Shown in pieces: positions 36,350 to 47,055 of a stretch of DNA of 64,000 nucleotides. Both the position numbers and the translations under genes were made by a program. A model generated the notes under the pieces. It was not told where the DNA came from, made no database searches, and was given only the letters and a program-made list of their open reading frames with translations. The stretch spans positions 120,980 through 184,979 of the forward strand of contig NZ_JAUOQM010000021.1 of the NCBI RefSeq assembly GCF_030547685.1, read 5' to 3'. Origin of the DNA: Gilvimarinus sp. 2_MG-2023. GTDB taxonomy: Bacteria; Pseudomonadota; Gammaproteobacteria; Pseudomonadales; Cellvibrionaceae. Position 1 is the first letter of the stretch. Every line of letters starts with the position of its first letter.

Positions 36350-37252
36350 ATGGCATTTTTAAGTTTAATTATTGTTCTGTTGTTGGTGCAGTGGTGGGGC
36401 TCAGGTAAGCCCTTGCAGCGCGATCAGTGGTTCTACCAGTTGTGGCTAGTCATTGAGCGGTCAGCAGATAGGCTTCCCTTTAAGCGCTATACCCCTATTG
36501 TTTTGGCCTTGGGGCTACCTGTTGCTCTATTGCTCGCATTACAAATTGGGTTGTATCGGGCCGATGGATGGTTTTGGTTGTTACTGCTCAATGTATTAGT
36601 GTTGTTGTTCAGTTTGGGGCGAGGTGATTTTAGTGCGAGTATTGGCCGTTATCTAGAGGCGGCGCAAGCGGATGATTCTGTTAGAGCCGCACAAGTTCTG
36701 GATGAGAATAACCTAGACCCGCAACTGCGCCAAGAGCGAACGTCCTCCAGCTGGATGGACTTGCACAATGAGGCCTTGCGGGTATTTGGCTACCGCGGGT
36801 TTGAGCGTATGTTTGCCGTTATTTTTTGGTTTATGGTGTGTGGGGCCGCGGGGGCATTAGGGTATCGGCTAGTGGTGCTAGCTTGGAGTCGCTGGCTGGC
36901 CGTAAATGATGCGCGCGCGGCTTGTTTGGGGCGAGTGTTGCTCTGGTTGGAGTGGCCTGCCGCCCGACTGATGGGGGTTGCTTGGGCATTGGTCGGTAAT
37001 TTTGAGGTTTGTATGCAGCCTTGGCGTGAAAACTGTTTCAAGGCCGTTCCTACCCAGCGGTTTCTATCGAGTATTATTCGCGGTGCTTTAGGGGACGATC
37101 AGGCCTGTGGCAGTAATACGCTAAGCGCCACCGCTGCAACCCGTATAGAGCCTGCCTACTCATTGAGTCTCGTGAAAAATCTAGAGGGCATGTTTTCGCG
37201 GGCATTGCTTTTTTGGGTGGTCGTTGTGGCGGTGATCAGCTTAACGCTATAG
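36350..37252 (+). CDS. ampE: Membrane protein AmpE
   Basis: AmpE is an inner-membrane protein of the CobD/CbiB-like family encoded beside ampD; its exact role in wall-recycling signalling is unsettled. The 300-residue product has about four hydrophobic segments (residues 1-15, 45-95 in two helices, 150-180, C terminus), the SLGRGD motif and the FERMFAVIFWF segment. ATG at 36350 follows gaggtggg; GTG at 36344 is in frame but sits within that ribosome-binding site. It starts 33 bases after ampD and is likely co-transcribed. Confidence 0.88.
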   Translation: MAFLSLIIVLLLVQWWGSGKPLQRDQWFYQLWLVIERSADRLPFKRYTPIVLALGLPVALLLALQIGLYRADGWFWLLLLNVLVLLFSLGRGDFSASIGRYLEAAQADDSVRAAQVLDENNLDPQLRQERTSSSWMDLHNEALRVFGYRGFERMFAVIFWFMVCGAAGALGYRLVVLAWSRWLAVNDARAACLGRVLLWLEWPAARLMGVAWALVGNFEVCMQPWRENCFKAVPTQRFLSSIIRGALGDDQACGSNTLSATAATRIEPAYSLSLVKNLEGMFSRALLFWVVVVAVISLTL

Positions 37253-37313
37253 GTCGAAGCACTAATTTTATTGATGGGCCCAGCTTTGGGCTGTTAGAGG
37301 AGAGAGGGTTGTT

Positions 37314-37796
37314 ATGCCATCGTTTGATGTGGTTTCAGAAGTCGATAAACATAACCTGACCAATGCGGTTGATCAGGCCAATAGAGTGGTGACAGGCCGC
37401 TACGACTTTAAAGGCGTGGAGGCAAAGTTTGAGCTGAAAGAATATACCGTCACCATGACCGCCGAAGGTGACTTTCAGCTCAAGCAAATGCTGGATATTT
37501 TGCAAAGCGCAGCGATGAAAAATAGCATCGACATTGCCTGCCTTGACAGTCAGCCGGCGCGCCCCAGTGGCAAGTTGGTGATTCAAGAGGTGGTGGTTAA
37601 AACCGGTATCGAAACCGATTTGGCGAAGAAAATCGTCAAAATGATTAAAGAGCAAAAGCTCAAAGTGCAAACACAAATACAGGGCGATCAGCTGCGGGTA
37701 ACTGGCAAAAAACGCGATGACTTACAATCGGCCATTGCCTTTTTACGCAGCTCCGATATTGAGCAGCCCTTGCAGTACAATAATTTCCGCGATTAG
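37314..37796 (+). CDS. yajQ: YajQ family nucleotide-binding protein
   Basis: The 160-residue protein matches the YajQ/UPF0234 family throughout: [18 protein letters not shown] at the N terminus, the RYDFKG motif, and the C-terminal LPxQYNNFRD-like ending (here PLQYNNFRD). Members bind c-di-GMP in Xanthomonas and Pseudomonas and influence transcription there; others bind nucleic acid. An aggagagag ribosome-binding site precedes the ATG. Its 3' end overlaps the convergent cysZ by 4 bases. Confidence 0.94.
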   Translation: MPSFDVVSEVDKHNLTNAVDQANRVVTGRYDFKGVEAKFELKEYTVTMTAEGDFQLKQMLDILQSAAMKNSIDIACLDSQPARPSGKLVIQEVVVKTGIETDLAKKIVKMIKEQKLKVQTQIQGDQLRVTGKKRDDLQSAIAFLRSSDIEQPLQYNNFRD

Positions 37797-38548
37797 TCAG
37801 TGTTGGATTGTTTGCCACCAGCTTCTAATTCAGTCACCCAAAAAACGGTGGCACCAGCCACCGCAATGGGCATGGCAAAGATGTTAATTACAGGAACCAT
37901 GCTGGCAAGCATGATCAGGCCGCCGAATGAATAGCTGGTTAAGGTGGGGTGGCGCAGTCGTCGGCGCAACTCAGGGAAGGGGGTTTGATGATTGTCAGCG
38001 GGGTAGTCGACATATTGCACGGCCATGCACCAAGCGGCCCATAAGGCTGAAACGACCAGTACGATAAGATTTACCCCAGGGATAAACCAGCTGACGAAAA
38101 TCAATAATAAAATCAATAACCCGCGGGTGAAAAAATACCAAAGTTTTATCAGCTCGCGTCCCAGTGTGCGAGGTATTAACGCAGCCCAACTTTCTTCTGG
38201 CGGTGCAGTGCCGGTTAGCTTTTGCTCAATTTTTTCCGCTAAAATACCGTAAAAAGGGGCCGCTATTAAATTAGTAATAACATTAAAGCTATAGCCATAA
38301 ATAAACAAAACGGCCACAGCAAAAATCGCCCAAAGTAGCCAAGCCAGAAACTCCAGCCAGCCCGGCAGCCACCCCATCAGAAGCGACAAGAAATCGCTAA
38401 AAGCCGAAATAAGCACTAGCGTTGTACCGATAAAGACCAGTAGGTTGGTCAGCAGCGGTACGATAATAAACCGTTTTAACCCCGGGGCGAGCATTAACCT
38501 CGCCCCGCGGCTTAAGTGGTCCAGTGCGTGTGATGGGTTGCCTTGCAC
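37793..38548 (-). CDS. cysZ: Sulfate transporter CysZ family protein
   Basis: CysZ is a membrane protein that mediates sulfate uptake for cysteine synthesis. The 251-residue protein aligns with E. coli Cys[21 protein letters not shown], the [26 protein letters not shown] segment (here [10 protein letters not shown]), [11 protein letters not shown] and the C-terminal [13 protein letters not shown]. About four hydrophobic segments are present. The start is GTG at 38548, immediately after the stop of the upstream small gene; an ATG 18 codons in has a better ribosome-binding site but would lose conserved residues. Confidence 0.88.
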   Translation of the reverse strand: MQGNPSHALDHLSRGARLMLAPGLKRFIIVPLLTNLLVFIGTTLVLISAFSDFLSLLMGWLPGWLEFLAWLLWAIFAVAVLFIYGYSFNVITNLIAAPFYGILAEKIEQKLTGTAPPEESWAALIPRTLGRELIKLWYFFTRGLLILLLIFVSWFIPGVNLIVLVVSALWAAWCMAVQYVDYPADNHQTPFPELRRRLRHPTLTSYSFGGLIMLASMVPVINIFAMPIAVAGATVFWVTELEAGGKQSNTD

Positions 38549-38845
38549 TTACTGGGCGCCAGCCTTTTCTAGTATGGCCACATATGGCTCACCGTGGCGG
38601 TGTTGCTTGACTGTTTGCAAAAGGGTTTTCCCCTCTGGTCCCAGTGTGTTTAAGCTGTAGCCTGCCGCCAGAAAAAAGTCGACAAAGGTGGCAAAATTTT
38701 CAGCCTTCATGCCGCGGTAGGCTTTTTCTAGCAAGTGATAGTCGTGGCTGATGCCCGCCGGGGCGGGGTAGTTTAAAAAGCCTTTAATGCGTTCGTCATC
38801 AAACACTTCACCCAGTACTTTTTGTTTGTCTTTTTTCAATGTCAT
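38549..38845 (-). CDS. Small conserved protein, PA4642-like, unknown function
   Basis: The 98-residue protein is soluble and charged, beginning [15 protein letters not shown]. The segments [18 protein letters not shown] and [17 protein letters not shown] recall the PA4642 family of Pseudomonas, a family without known function; I make that link from memory of the pattern. The second segment resembles an ankyrin-like helix pair. Its start overlaps the gatB stop (ATGA) and its stop abuts the cysZ GTG, so it is translated within the gat operon. Confidence 0.7.
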   Translation of the reverse strand: MTLKKDKQKVLGEVFDDERIKGFLNYPAPAGISHDYHLLEKAYRGMKAENFATFVDFFLAAGYSLNTLGPEGKTLLQTVKQHRHGEPYVAILEKAGAQ

Positions 38846-40290
38846 TGTTCGCCCAGCTTCTTCAGTAGTATTTCGTTAACGGCTTGTGGGTTGGCTTGGC
38901 CTTTACTGGCCTTCATGATTTGTCCGACAAAAAAGCCCAGCATTTTGGGGCGTTTTTTATCGTCGGCATTTTTGTAGTTATTCACCTGTGCGGGGTTGTT
39001 GGCAATGACTTCATCCACCATTTTTTCAATGGCGCCGGTATCAGAGACTTGTTTTAGACCGTGCTTGTCAATAATCGTATCGGCATCGCCTTCGCCATTG
39101 GTCATGGCTTCGAACACTTGTTTGGCAATTTTCCCCGAGATAGTGCCATCTTTGATACGACTGATTAAGCCGGCTAATTGTTCGGCATTAACCGGGCAGG
39201 TGGCCAGTGTCGTCTCTGACTTGTTTAAGTAGGCCGCTAAATCCACCATTACCCAGTTGGCGGCAAGCTTAGCTTCGCCCGAGCCTTTGGCGACGGCTTC
39301 AAAAAAATCTGCCGTGGGGCGATCTGTAGTGAGTACTGCCGCGTCGTATTTAGATAGACCATGTTCGCTCACAAAGCGGTCGCGTTTGGCATCGGGCAGT
39401 TCAGGTAGGGTGTTTCGAATTGTCTCGATATAGTCGTCGTCGAGTATAACGGGAAGCAAATCTGGGCAGGGGAAGTAACGGTAGTCGTTGGCCACTTCTT
39501 TGCTGCGCATAGAGCGTGTTTCGCTTTTGTCGACGTCGAATAAACGGGTTTCTTGAACCACGGAGCCGCCGTCTTCAATAAGGTCAATTTGCCGGGCAGC
39601 CTCAATATTGATGGCTTTTTCCACAAATTTAAACGAGTTAATGTTTTTAATCTCGCAGCGAGTGCCGAGTTTTTCCTCGCCTTTTAAGCGCACGGACACA
39701 TTGGCATCGCAGCGCATAGACCCCTGCGACATATCGCCGTCAGAAATTCCCAGATAGGTAATAATAGAGTGAATTTTCTTTAAGTAAGCCACGGCTTCTT
39801 CGGCCGTGCGCATGTCGGGTTCCGAGACGATCTCAATCAGTGGCGTGCCGGCTCGGTTAAGGTCGATACCGCTCATGCCGTGATAATCTTCGTGCAGGGA
39901 TTTTCCCGCATCTTCTTCTAGGTGCGCGTGGTGCAATCGAATCGATTTAGTTTCACCGCTGGCCAGTTCGACCTCTATGACGCCAGGGCCAACAATGGGT
40001 TCCTCCAATTGTGTGGTTTGATAGCCTTTGGGTAAGTCTGGGTAAAAGTAGTTTTTGCGCTCAAACACTGAACGTTTACCAATATCGGCGTTCATGGCCA
40101 AGCCGAACATAACGGCAAATTTAAACGCCTGCTCGTTGGCCACCGGCAATGTGCCGGGCATGGCCAAATCGACCGCACAGGCTTGAGAGTTAGGCGCTGC
40201 CCCGAATGCGGTACTCGCGCCAGAAAAAATTTTCGATTGGGTGGAAAGTTGTACATGAATTTCCAGCCCGATAACCGTTTCCCATTCCAT
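38842..40290 (-). CDS. gatB: Asp-tRNA(Asn)/Glu-tRNA(Gln) amidotransferase subunit B
   Basis: GatB binds misacylated tRNA and activates it within the GatCAB complex. The 482-residue protein has the N-terminal [12 protein letters not shown], the [13 protein letters not shown] segment, [10 protein letters not shown] and the helical GatB/Yqey tail containing [19 protein letters not shown]. Presence of gatCAB means at least one of Gln-tRNA or Asn-tRNA is made by transamidation. It is 12 bases downstream of gatA. Confidence 0.96.
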   Translation of the reverse strand: MEWETVIGLEIHVQLSTQSKIFSGASTAFGAAPNSQACAVDLAMPGTLPVANEQAFKFAVMFGLAMNADIGKRSVFERKNYFYPDLPKGYQTTQLEEPIVGPGVIEVELASGETKSIRLHHAHLEEDAGKSLHEDYHGMSGIDLNRAGTPLIEIVSEPDMRTAEEAVAYLKKIHSIITYLGISDGDMSQGSMRCDANVSVRLKGEEKLGTRCEIKNINSFKFVEKAINIEAARQIDLIEDGGSVVQETRLFDVDKSETRSMRSKEVANDYRYFPCPDLLPVILDDDYIETIRNTLPELPDAKRDRFVSEHGLSKYDAAVLTTDRPTADFFEAVAKGSGEAKLAANWVMVDLAAYLNKSETTLATCPVNAEQLAGLISRIKDGTISGKIAKQVFEAMTNGEGDADTIIDKHGLKQVSDTGAIEKMVDEVIANNPAQVNNYKNADDKKRPKMLGFFVGQIMKASKGQANPQAVNEILLKKLGEQ

Positions 40291-40302
40291 ATTATCTACC
40301 TC

Positions 40303-41757
40303 TTACGCTGTTGCGGGGGCCGTTTGCTGATGAAAGTCAGTGGCCTGCTGGAATTGATGTGCGACGTTAAGCAGTTTGCCCTCGGCAAAATAATTGCCAA
40401 TGAGCTGCAGGCCGATGGGTTTGCCATCGATTAGGCCGCAGGGAATGGATAGGCCGGGTAGCCCCGCCAAGTTGGTGGCAATGGTGTAGATGTCTTCCAG
40501 GTACATGGCCACCGGGTCGCCGCCCTTGGCGCCAAATTCAAACGCGGGGTTGGGCGCGGTGGGGCCGAGAATGACATCGACATCAGCAAAAGCCTCGACA
40601 AAGTCTTGTTTGATCAGGCGTCGCACTTGCTGGGCTTTGTTGTAATAGGCGTCGTAATAACCGGCAGATAAGGCGTAGGCGCCGACTAAAATACGGCGTT
40701 TGACCTCATTGCCAAAGCCTTCGCCGCGCGAACGTTTGTACAGGTCGGCAAGATCTTTGGGGTCCTCGCAACGGTGTCCATAACGCACCCCGTCAAAGCG
40801 TGATAAGTTGGCAGAACACTCGGCCGGTGCAATCACATAGTAAGCCGGCACTGCTAGATGGGTGTGCGGCAGACTGATGGGTTTGATGGTTGCGCCCAGT
40901 GACTGGTAGGTCTTAATGGCAGCTTGCACAGCTTCGGCGGTTTTGGGGTTTAGGCCTTCGCCGAAGTACTCATCGGGAATGCCAATGGTTAAACCGTTTA
41001 AACTGGCAGCGAGGCCTTGAGTGTAATCTTCTAGCGGTTGATCGACACAGGTGGAGTCTTTAGCGTCAAAGCTTGCCATGGTGTTAAGCATAATGGCCGC
41101 ATCTTCCGCAGAGCGGGTGAGTACGCCGGCCTGGTCTAGGCTGGAGGCAAATGCAATCATGCCGTAGCGCGATACCCGACCATAGGTGGGTTTAATCCCG
41201 GTAAGGCCGCATAGTGCTGCTGGTTGGCGAATAGAGCCGCCAGTGTCGCTGGCGGTGGCGCCAGGTGCGAGAAGCGCCGCTACCGCCGCTGCAGAGCCGC
41301 CAGAGGAGCCCCCAGGGACACAGTTGGTGTTCCAGGGGTTTTTCACCGGCCCGTAATAACTGGTTTCATTCGATGAGCCCATGGCGAACTCATCCATATT
41401 GGTTTTGCCGAGCATAACGGCACCGGCTTGCTGATAATTCTCGACAATGGTGGCATCGTAAGGGGCAATAAAATTGTCGAGCATCTTAGAGGCGCAACTA
41501 GTGCGTACACCCTTGGTGCAAAAGATGTCTTTATGAGCAATGGGAACGCCGCACAGGGCTGGGGCGTCGCCTGCCGCCAGTCGCTGGTCGGCAACCTGAG
41601 CCTGCGTCAAGGCGATATCGCCGGTTAGGGTGATAAAGCTGTTGTAGCGATCATCGTGTGCCGCAATACGATCTAAAAAGTGTTGCGTGAGCTCTACACT
41701 GGAAAATTCTTTGTTGCGCAGGCCGCTTATCAGCTGGGCAATAGTTTTGCTGTGCAT
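40303..41757 (-). CDS. gatA: Asp-tRNA(Asn)/Glu-tRNA(Gln) amidotransferase subunit A
   Basis: GatA is the glutaminase of the GatCAB complex, an amidase-signature enzyme. The 484-residue protein shows the full Ser-cisSer-Lys triad: K76 in PIAHKDIF, S151 in GGSSGGSA and S175 in [10 protein letters not shown] stretch of 65 bases separates it from gatC, with the start at ATG 41757. Confidence 0.96.
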   Translation of the reverse strand: MHSKTIAQLISGLRNKEFSSVELTQHFLDRIAAHDDRYNSFITLTGDIALTQAQVADQRLAAGDAPALCGVPIAHKDIFCTKGVRTSCASKMLDNFIAPYDATIVENYQQAGAVMLGKTNMDEFAMGSSNETSYYGPVKNPWNTNCVPGGSSGGSAAAVAALLAPGATASDTGGSIRQPAALCGLTGIKPTYGRVSRYGMIAFASSLDQAGVLTRSAEDAAIMLNTMASFDAKDSTCVDQPLEDYTQGLAASLNGLTIGIPDEYFGEGLNPKTAEAVQAAIKTYQSLGATIKPISLPHTHLAVPAYYVIAPAECSANLSRFDGVRYGHRCEDPKDLADLYKRSRGEGFGNEVKRRILVGAYALSAGYYDAYYNKAQQVRRLIKQDFVEAFADVDVILGPTAPNPAFEFGAKGGDPVAMYLEDIYTIATNLAGLPGLSIPCGLIDGKPIGLQLIGNYFAEGKLLNVAHQFQQATDFHQQTAPATA

Positions 41758-41822
41758 GAACAGTGTCCTTGGTTTAAGGGCTGTAAGTGTGTGTCGTTTT
41801 GGTCGTCAATTTGAGCGCATGA

Positions 41823-42110
41823 TCACTCGATCACTTTAGGTACCAAGTAAAGGCCATCTTGCGTGGCTGGCGCCATGGCTTGTAGTGATTCTCGCTGATC
41901 GGTTTCGGTGACTACGTCAGCGCGCAAGCGCTGTACGGCATCCAGCGGGTGGGCCATGGGCTTAACGTTTTGGGTGTCTGCCGCTTGCAGTTGATCCACC
42001 AGCTCCAGCACTTGGGAAATGCTTTGCGCGGTTTCGGCCGCCGCTTCTTCTGAGATTTGCAGGCGCGCAAGTTCGGCCAGCTTTTCTATATCGGACTGAT
42101 CTACAGCCAT
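41823..42110 (-). CDS. gatC: Asp-tRNA(Asn)/Glu-tRNA(Gln) amidotransferase subunit C
   Basis: GatC is the small stabilising subunit of GatCAB. The 95-residue protein begins MAVDQSDIEKLAELARLQIS and ends DGLYLVPKVIE, both typical of GatC (Rv: helical N terminus, V-P-K-V-I-E tail). A longer in-frame start at 42254 would add 48 residues unlike the family and is rejected. It is the first gene of the minus-strand gat operon, divergent from mreB. Confidence 0.94.
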   Translation of the reverse strand: MAVDQSDIEKLAELARLQISEEAAAETAQSISQVLELVDQLQAADTQNVKPMAHPLDAVQRLRADVVTETDQRESLQAMAPATQDGLYLVPKVIE

Positions 42111-43509
<1,399 letters not shown>

Positions 43510-43553
43510 TGTTACCACCGAGCCTGTGTCTTTGTGATGCAGGCTAAAACCTT

Positions 43554-43568
43554 GGAGCAATAGCCATT
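43554..43568 (+). promoter_or_regulatory. Ribosome-binding site deciding an ATT start for mreC
   Basis: GGAG at 43554-43557 is followed after 8 bases by ATT (43566-43568). From the in-frame stop TAA at 43545-43547 up to GTG at 43611 there is no ATG, GTG or TTG in the mreC frame, although the codons from ATT onward encode the conserved MreC N terminus. Confidence 0.7.
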
Positions 43569-44399
43569 AAAACGCTGTTTACCAAAGGCCCAGCGGTCAG
43601 TTCGCGATTTGTGCTGTTTGGTCTTTTGGCCATCGTATTGATTTTGCTCGGTCTGTATACAGACGTCCTCGATAAGCCGCGAAGTCAATTAATTGATTTC
43701 GCCAAGCCTCTCTACCAAGTAACTGACTGGCCCCGTCGGATTAATCATTGGCGGCAAGAGACATTTGTCGCGCGCGGTGAGTTGCTGCAAGAAAATAAAC
43801 GTTTACAAACCGAACTCCTCATACATAAGCGCAAACTACAGCAGTTGGCATCCCTGTCGGCTGAGAATGTGCGCCTGCGGCAATTGCTTAACGCCACCGA
43901 GCTACTTAAAGATGATGTCTTGGTGGCCGAGCTTATTGGGGTGTCGCCCAATCCGTTAAGTCATACTCTAATACTAAACCGCGGCACTTTAGATGGGGTC
44001 TTTTCTGGCCAACCTGTACTCGATGCCAACGGCTTGTTGGGGCAAGTGGTTGAGGTCAGCCCCCACAGCGCCAGGGTGTTACTGTTGACTGATCCAGCCC
44101 ATGCGTTGCCTGTGCAAGTGAATCGCAATGGTGTGCGTACTATCGCTGAGGGCACGGGTGATTTGGGGATGCTGAAGTTGCGTCATGTATCGAACACTAC
44201 TGATATTCAAGAGGGCGACTTACTTGTCAGCTCAGGCCTAGGGCAGCGTTTTCCTGCAGGATACCCTGTGGCGACAGTTAATCGGGTGAGCCGTGATCCT
44301 GGCCAGCCCTTTGCTGATATTTATGCCAAACCTATGGCGCAAATGGATCGAGCGCGCAACGTATTGTTGGTGTTTGATACTAAGCAAGCGGAGCGTTAA
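43566..44399 (+). CDS. mreC: Rod-shape determining protein MreC
   Basis: MreC is the bitopic scaffold that links MreB to the periplasmic elongasome. The protein has an N-terminal membrane helix (about residues 16-33), a coiled coil (about 60-95) and the beta-barrel domain with GVFSGQPVLDANGLLGQVV and THALPVQV-like DPAHALPVQV. The codons from 43566 read (M)KTLFTKGPAVSSRF, aligning end to end with E. coli MKPIFSRGPSLQIRL, so I start at ATT 43566 (277 residues). The first conventional start, GTG at 43611, would lose the basic N-terminal tail. Confidence 0.85.
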   Translation: MKTLFTKGPAVSSRFVLFGLLAIVLILLGLYTDVLDKPRSQLIDFAKPLYQVTDWPRRINHWRQETFVARGELLQENKRLQTELLIHKRKLQQLASLSAENVRLRQLLNATELLKDDVLVAELIGVSPNPLSHTLILNRGTLDGVFSGQPVLDANGLLGQVVEVSPHSARVLLLTDPAHALPVQVNRNGVRTIAEGTGDLGMLKLRHVSNTTDIQEGDLLVSSGLGQRFPAGYPVATVNRVSRDPGQPFADIYAKPMAQMDRARNVLLVFDTKQAER

Positions 44400-44404
44400 C
44401 CGCT

Positions 44405-44902
44405 ATGGTTCGCGAACGTTTTCCAACCTATCTATTACTGTTTAGCTCTTTGCTACTCGCTTTTTTATTGGATATTTACCCGCTCGCTCTGGAGTACCGT
44501 GTATTGCGCCCGCAGTTTGTGCTGCTAGTGGCAATCTACTGGGTATTTGTTTTACCGCAGAGCGCCTCTATGACGCTATTGTTCCTGCTGGGTCTTATGC
44601 AGGATATTGTGGTTGGAGTTCCGCTCGGTCAGCATGCACTGATATTTGTGGTAGTTGCCTATCTGTGCTTACGTTCATGTCGGCGCGTTCGGCACTTTGC
44701 CCGCTGGCAAGAGGCTTTGTGGATACTTTGTTTAGTCGCTTTGGGTCAAGCGATTTCCGGCTGGGTGCAATCTTTGGCGGGGCGCGAAATCACTGGGTGG
44801 CAATTTTTGTTGCCAGCATTGGCCAGCGCCAGTGTTTGGCCCCTGCTATCGCTGGTCATGGATGTTTTGCGTCGTTATTATCGTATTGCACGACAAATTT
44901 AG
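44405..44902 (+). CDS. mreD: Rod-shape determining membrane protein MreD
   Basis: MreD is the polytopic inner-membrane partner of MreC. The 165-residue protein has five to six hydrophobic segments and the PLALEYRVLRPQFVLLVAIYW and GLMQDIVVGVPLGQHAL stretches (20 or fewer residues each) typical of MreD. It starts 5 bases after the mreC stop and is followed by maf after 9 bases. Confidence 0.92.
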   Translation: MVRERFPTYLLLFSSLLLAFLLDIYPLALEYRVLRPQFVLLVAIYWVFVLPQSASMTLLFLLGLMQDIVVGVPLGQHALIFVVVAYLCLRSCRRVRHFARWQEALWILCLVALGQAISGWVQSLAGREITGWQFLLPALASASVWPLLSLVMDVLRRYYRIARQI

Positions 44903-44911
44903 GACCACATT

Positions 44912-45550
44912 ATGCCTGAGCACGACACACCACCTGCCTTAGTGCTGGCGTCAGGCTCACCACGTCGGCGCGAATTATTGCGTCAAATCGGAGTGGCATT
45001 CACTTCGGTGTCTATTGATGTGGAAGAGCAGCGCCGGTCGGAGGAGTCCCCCGAAGCTTATGTACAGCGTTTAGCTCTGGAAAAAGCTCAAGCTGGGCTG
45101 GCCAACCTGAACCCAAAAGAACAGGCGGTAGTTTTAGGGGCTGATACACTGGGGGTGCTTAATGGTCAGGTGTTGGAAAAACCTCATAATCAGTCCCATG
45201 CCGCGCAAATGTTAACCTCTATGTCTGGTGTAAGGCACCAAGTGTTATCCGCTGTGGCCCTGACCGATGGCGTTAAGCAGCGACTGGCGCTGTCGACTAC
45301 TTGGGTTACCTTTAGGGAAATAACTGCAGCCGAGATCGAGCGCTACTGGTACACAGGAGAGCCTCAGGATAAAGCGGGTGGTTATGCCATTCAGGGGCTG
45401 GGGGCGGTATTTGTCACGGCAATCGAGGGCAGTTACTCGTCAGTCGTAGGCTTGCCTCTAGAGCTGACTCAGAACCTGTTAGCTCAGTACAATATTCCCG
45501 TATGGGGTAATGCTGCTAGCGCAGCCAACGTGAATGAGAGCGACTCGTGA
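44912..45550 (+). CDS. maf: Maf-family nucleoside triphosphate pyrophosphatase
   Basis: Maf enzymes hydrolyse dTTP, UTP or modified nucleotides to monophosphates. The 212-residue protein has the substrate loop LASGSPRRRELL, the catalytic segment VLGADTLGVL, LEKP and DKAGGYAIQGLGA. Genomic position beside mreD and rng matches the YhdE-type dTTP/UTP pyrophosphatase. The stop overlaps the rng GTG start. Confidence 0.93.
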   Translation: MPEHDTPPALVLASGSPRRRELLRQIGVAFTSVSIDVEEQRRSEESPEAYVQRLALEKAQAGLANLNPKEQAVVLGADTLGVLNGQVLEKPHNQSHAAQMLTSMSGVRHQVLSAVALTDGVKQRLALSTTWVTFREITAAEIERYWYTGEPQDKAGGYAIQGLGAVFVTAIEGSYSSVVGLPLELTQNLLAQYNIPVWGNAASAANVNESDS

Positions 45551-47013
45551 GCGAAGAAATTCTGATCAATGTATCGCCGGTTGAGACTCGTGTAGCGCTG
45601 GTGGAAAACGGTGTACTACAAGAGCTACACGTTGAGCGAACGCACAACAAAGGCTTTGTTGGGAATATCTATAAAGGAAAGGTGGTTAGGGTCTTACCCG
45701 GTATGCAGGCCGCTTTCGTTGATATAGGTTTAGAACGTACCGGCTTTATTCACGCGCAAGAGTTAATACCGGAATCTGCCGATGGCGATAGGCATTCCGA
45801 TTTGCCCGATATTCGCACCTTAGTGCGAGAGGGGCAAGCCGTACTGGTTCAAGTCAGTAAAGACCCTATTGGTACTAAAGGTGCGCGTTTAACCAGCCAT
45901 ATCACCTTGTCCTCACGCTATTTAGTGTATATGCCCAATAGTTATCATATAGGTGTATCCATCCGTATCGACGATGAAGCGGAGCGAGCCCGTCTGAAAA
46001 ATGCGGTTGAGCAGGCGGTTAAAGACGATGACAGTAAAGGTGGATTTATCGTTCGAACGGTCGCGGAGGGTATTAGCAGTGATTCGGTTATCGCAGATAT
46101 TCCGTTCTTAAAAAAATTATGGCAAGGGCTTCAGACCAAAATGGGCGCTTGCAACGTACCGTCTGTGGTATACGAAGATATGCATCTCGCTTTGCGTTCA
46201 TTGCGCGATTTGGCACGGCGTCCGATTGAAAAGATTCGGGTGGATTCACGTCAAAGTTGGTCGCAGATGCGAGAGTTTGCTAATGAATACTGCCCGCAAT
46301 TGATCAACAGTATTGAATGCTATCAGGGTGAACGCCCTCTAATGGACTTGTACGGCATTGAGGATGAAATTGCACGAGCTTTAAACACCCATGTGCAACT
46401 TAAATCCAGTGGCTATTTAATTGTAGAGCAAACTGAAGCGATGACTACGGTTGATGTTAATACCGGAGCTTTTGTGGGGCGTCGCAACCTAGAAGAAACT
46501 ATTTTTAAAACCAATATGGAAGCGGCTACTGCAATTGCCCGGCAGCTTAGGGTACGCAATATTGGTGGTATTATTGTTCTCGACTTTATCGATATGCAAG
46601 ATGTTGAGCACCAGCGTCAGGTTATTCGAGCTTTAGAAAAGTCTCTCGAAAAAGATCACGCCAAAACCAAAATCACAGGTGTGTCAGAGCTCGGTTTGGT
46701 TGAGATGACGCGCAAGCGAACTCGTGAATCCCTAGGGCAAATGCTGTGTGAGACCTGTCCCGTCTGTCAGGGGAGAGGTGAGTTGAAGTCAGCAGAAACC
46801 ATCTGTTATGAAATTTTTCGCGAAATACTGCGTGAGGCCCGTGCTTACGATAATGAGAAGTTTTTGGTGATGGCTGCGTCAAATGTAGTGGATCGGCTGC
46901 TGGATGAAGAGGCGGCTTACGTTGCTGATTTGGAGTCTTTTATTAAGCGCACGATCGAGTTTCAAGTCGAGCCGCTGTTTAATCAGGAACAGTATGACAT
47001 TGTGCTGGTTTAA
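45547..47013 (+). CDS. rng: Ribonuclease G
   Basis: RNase G is an endoribonuclease of the RNase E/G family that matures the 5' end of 16S rRNA and degrades some mRNAs. The 488-residue protein has an embedded S1 domain (about 35-125), the catalytic-domain segments TTVDVNTGAFVG and VLDFIDM, and the zinc-link cysteines in CETCPVCQGRG. It lacks the long C-terminal scaffold of RNase E. GTG at 45547 overlaps the maf stop (GTGA). Confidence 0.95.
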   Translation: MSEEILINVSPVETRVALVENGVLQELHVERTHNKGFVGNIYKGKVVRVLPGMQAAFVDIGLERTGFIHAQELIPESADGDRHSDLPDIRTLVREGQAVLVQVSKDPIGTKGARLTSHITLSSRYLVYMPNSYHIGVSIRIDDEAERARLKNAVEQAVKDDDSKGGFIVRTVAEGISSDSVIADIPFLKKLWQGLQTKMGACNVPSVVYEDMHLALRSLRDLARRPIEKIRVDSRQSWSQMREFANEYCPQLINSIECYQGERPLMDLYGIEDEIARALNTHVQLKSSGYLIVEQTEAMTTVDVNTGAFVGRRNLEETIFKTNMEAATAIARQLRVRNIGGIIVLDFIDMQDVEHQRQVIRALEKSLEKDHAKTKITGVSELGLVEMTRKRTRESLGQMLCETCPVCQGRGELKSAETICYEIFREILREARAYDNEKFLVMAASNVVDRLLDEEAAYVADLESFIKRTIEFQVEPLFNQEQYDIVLV

Positions 47014-47055
47014 TGCCGACGGTGACATGGCAATGAGGACGGACGGTATTTACTC

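Noticed and set aside
43611..44399. GTG at 43611 as the mreC start
   Set aside because: It would begin inside the membrane helix and drop the conserved basic N terminus encoded directly upstream behind a good ribosome-binding site.
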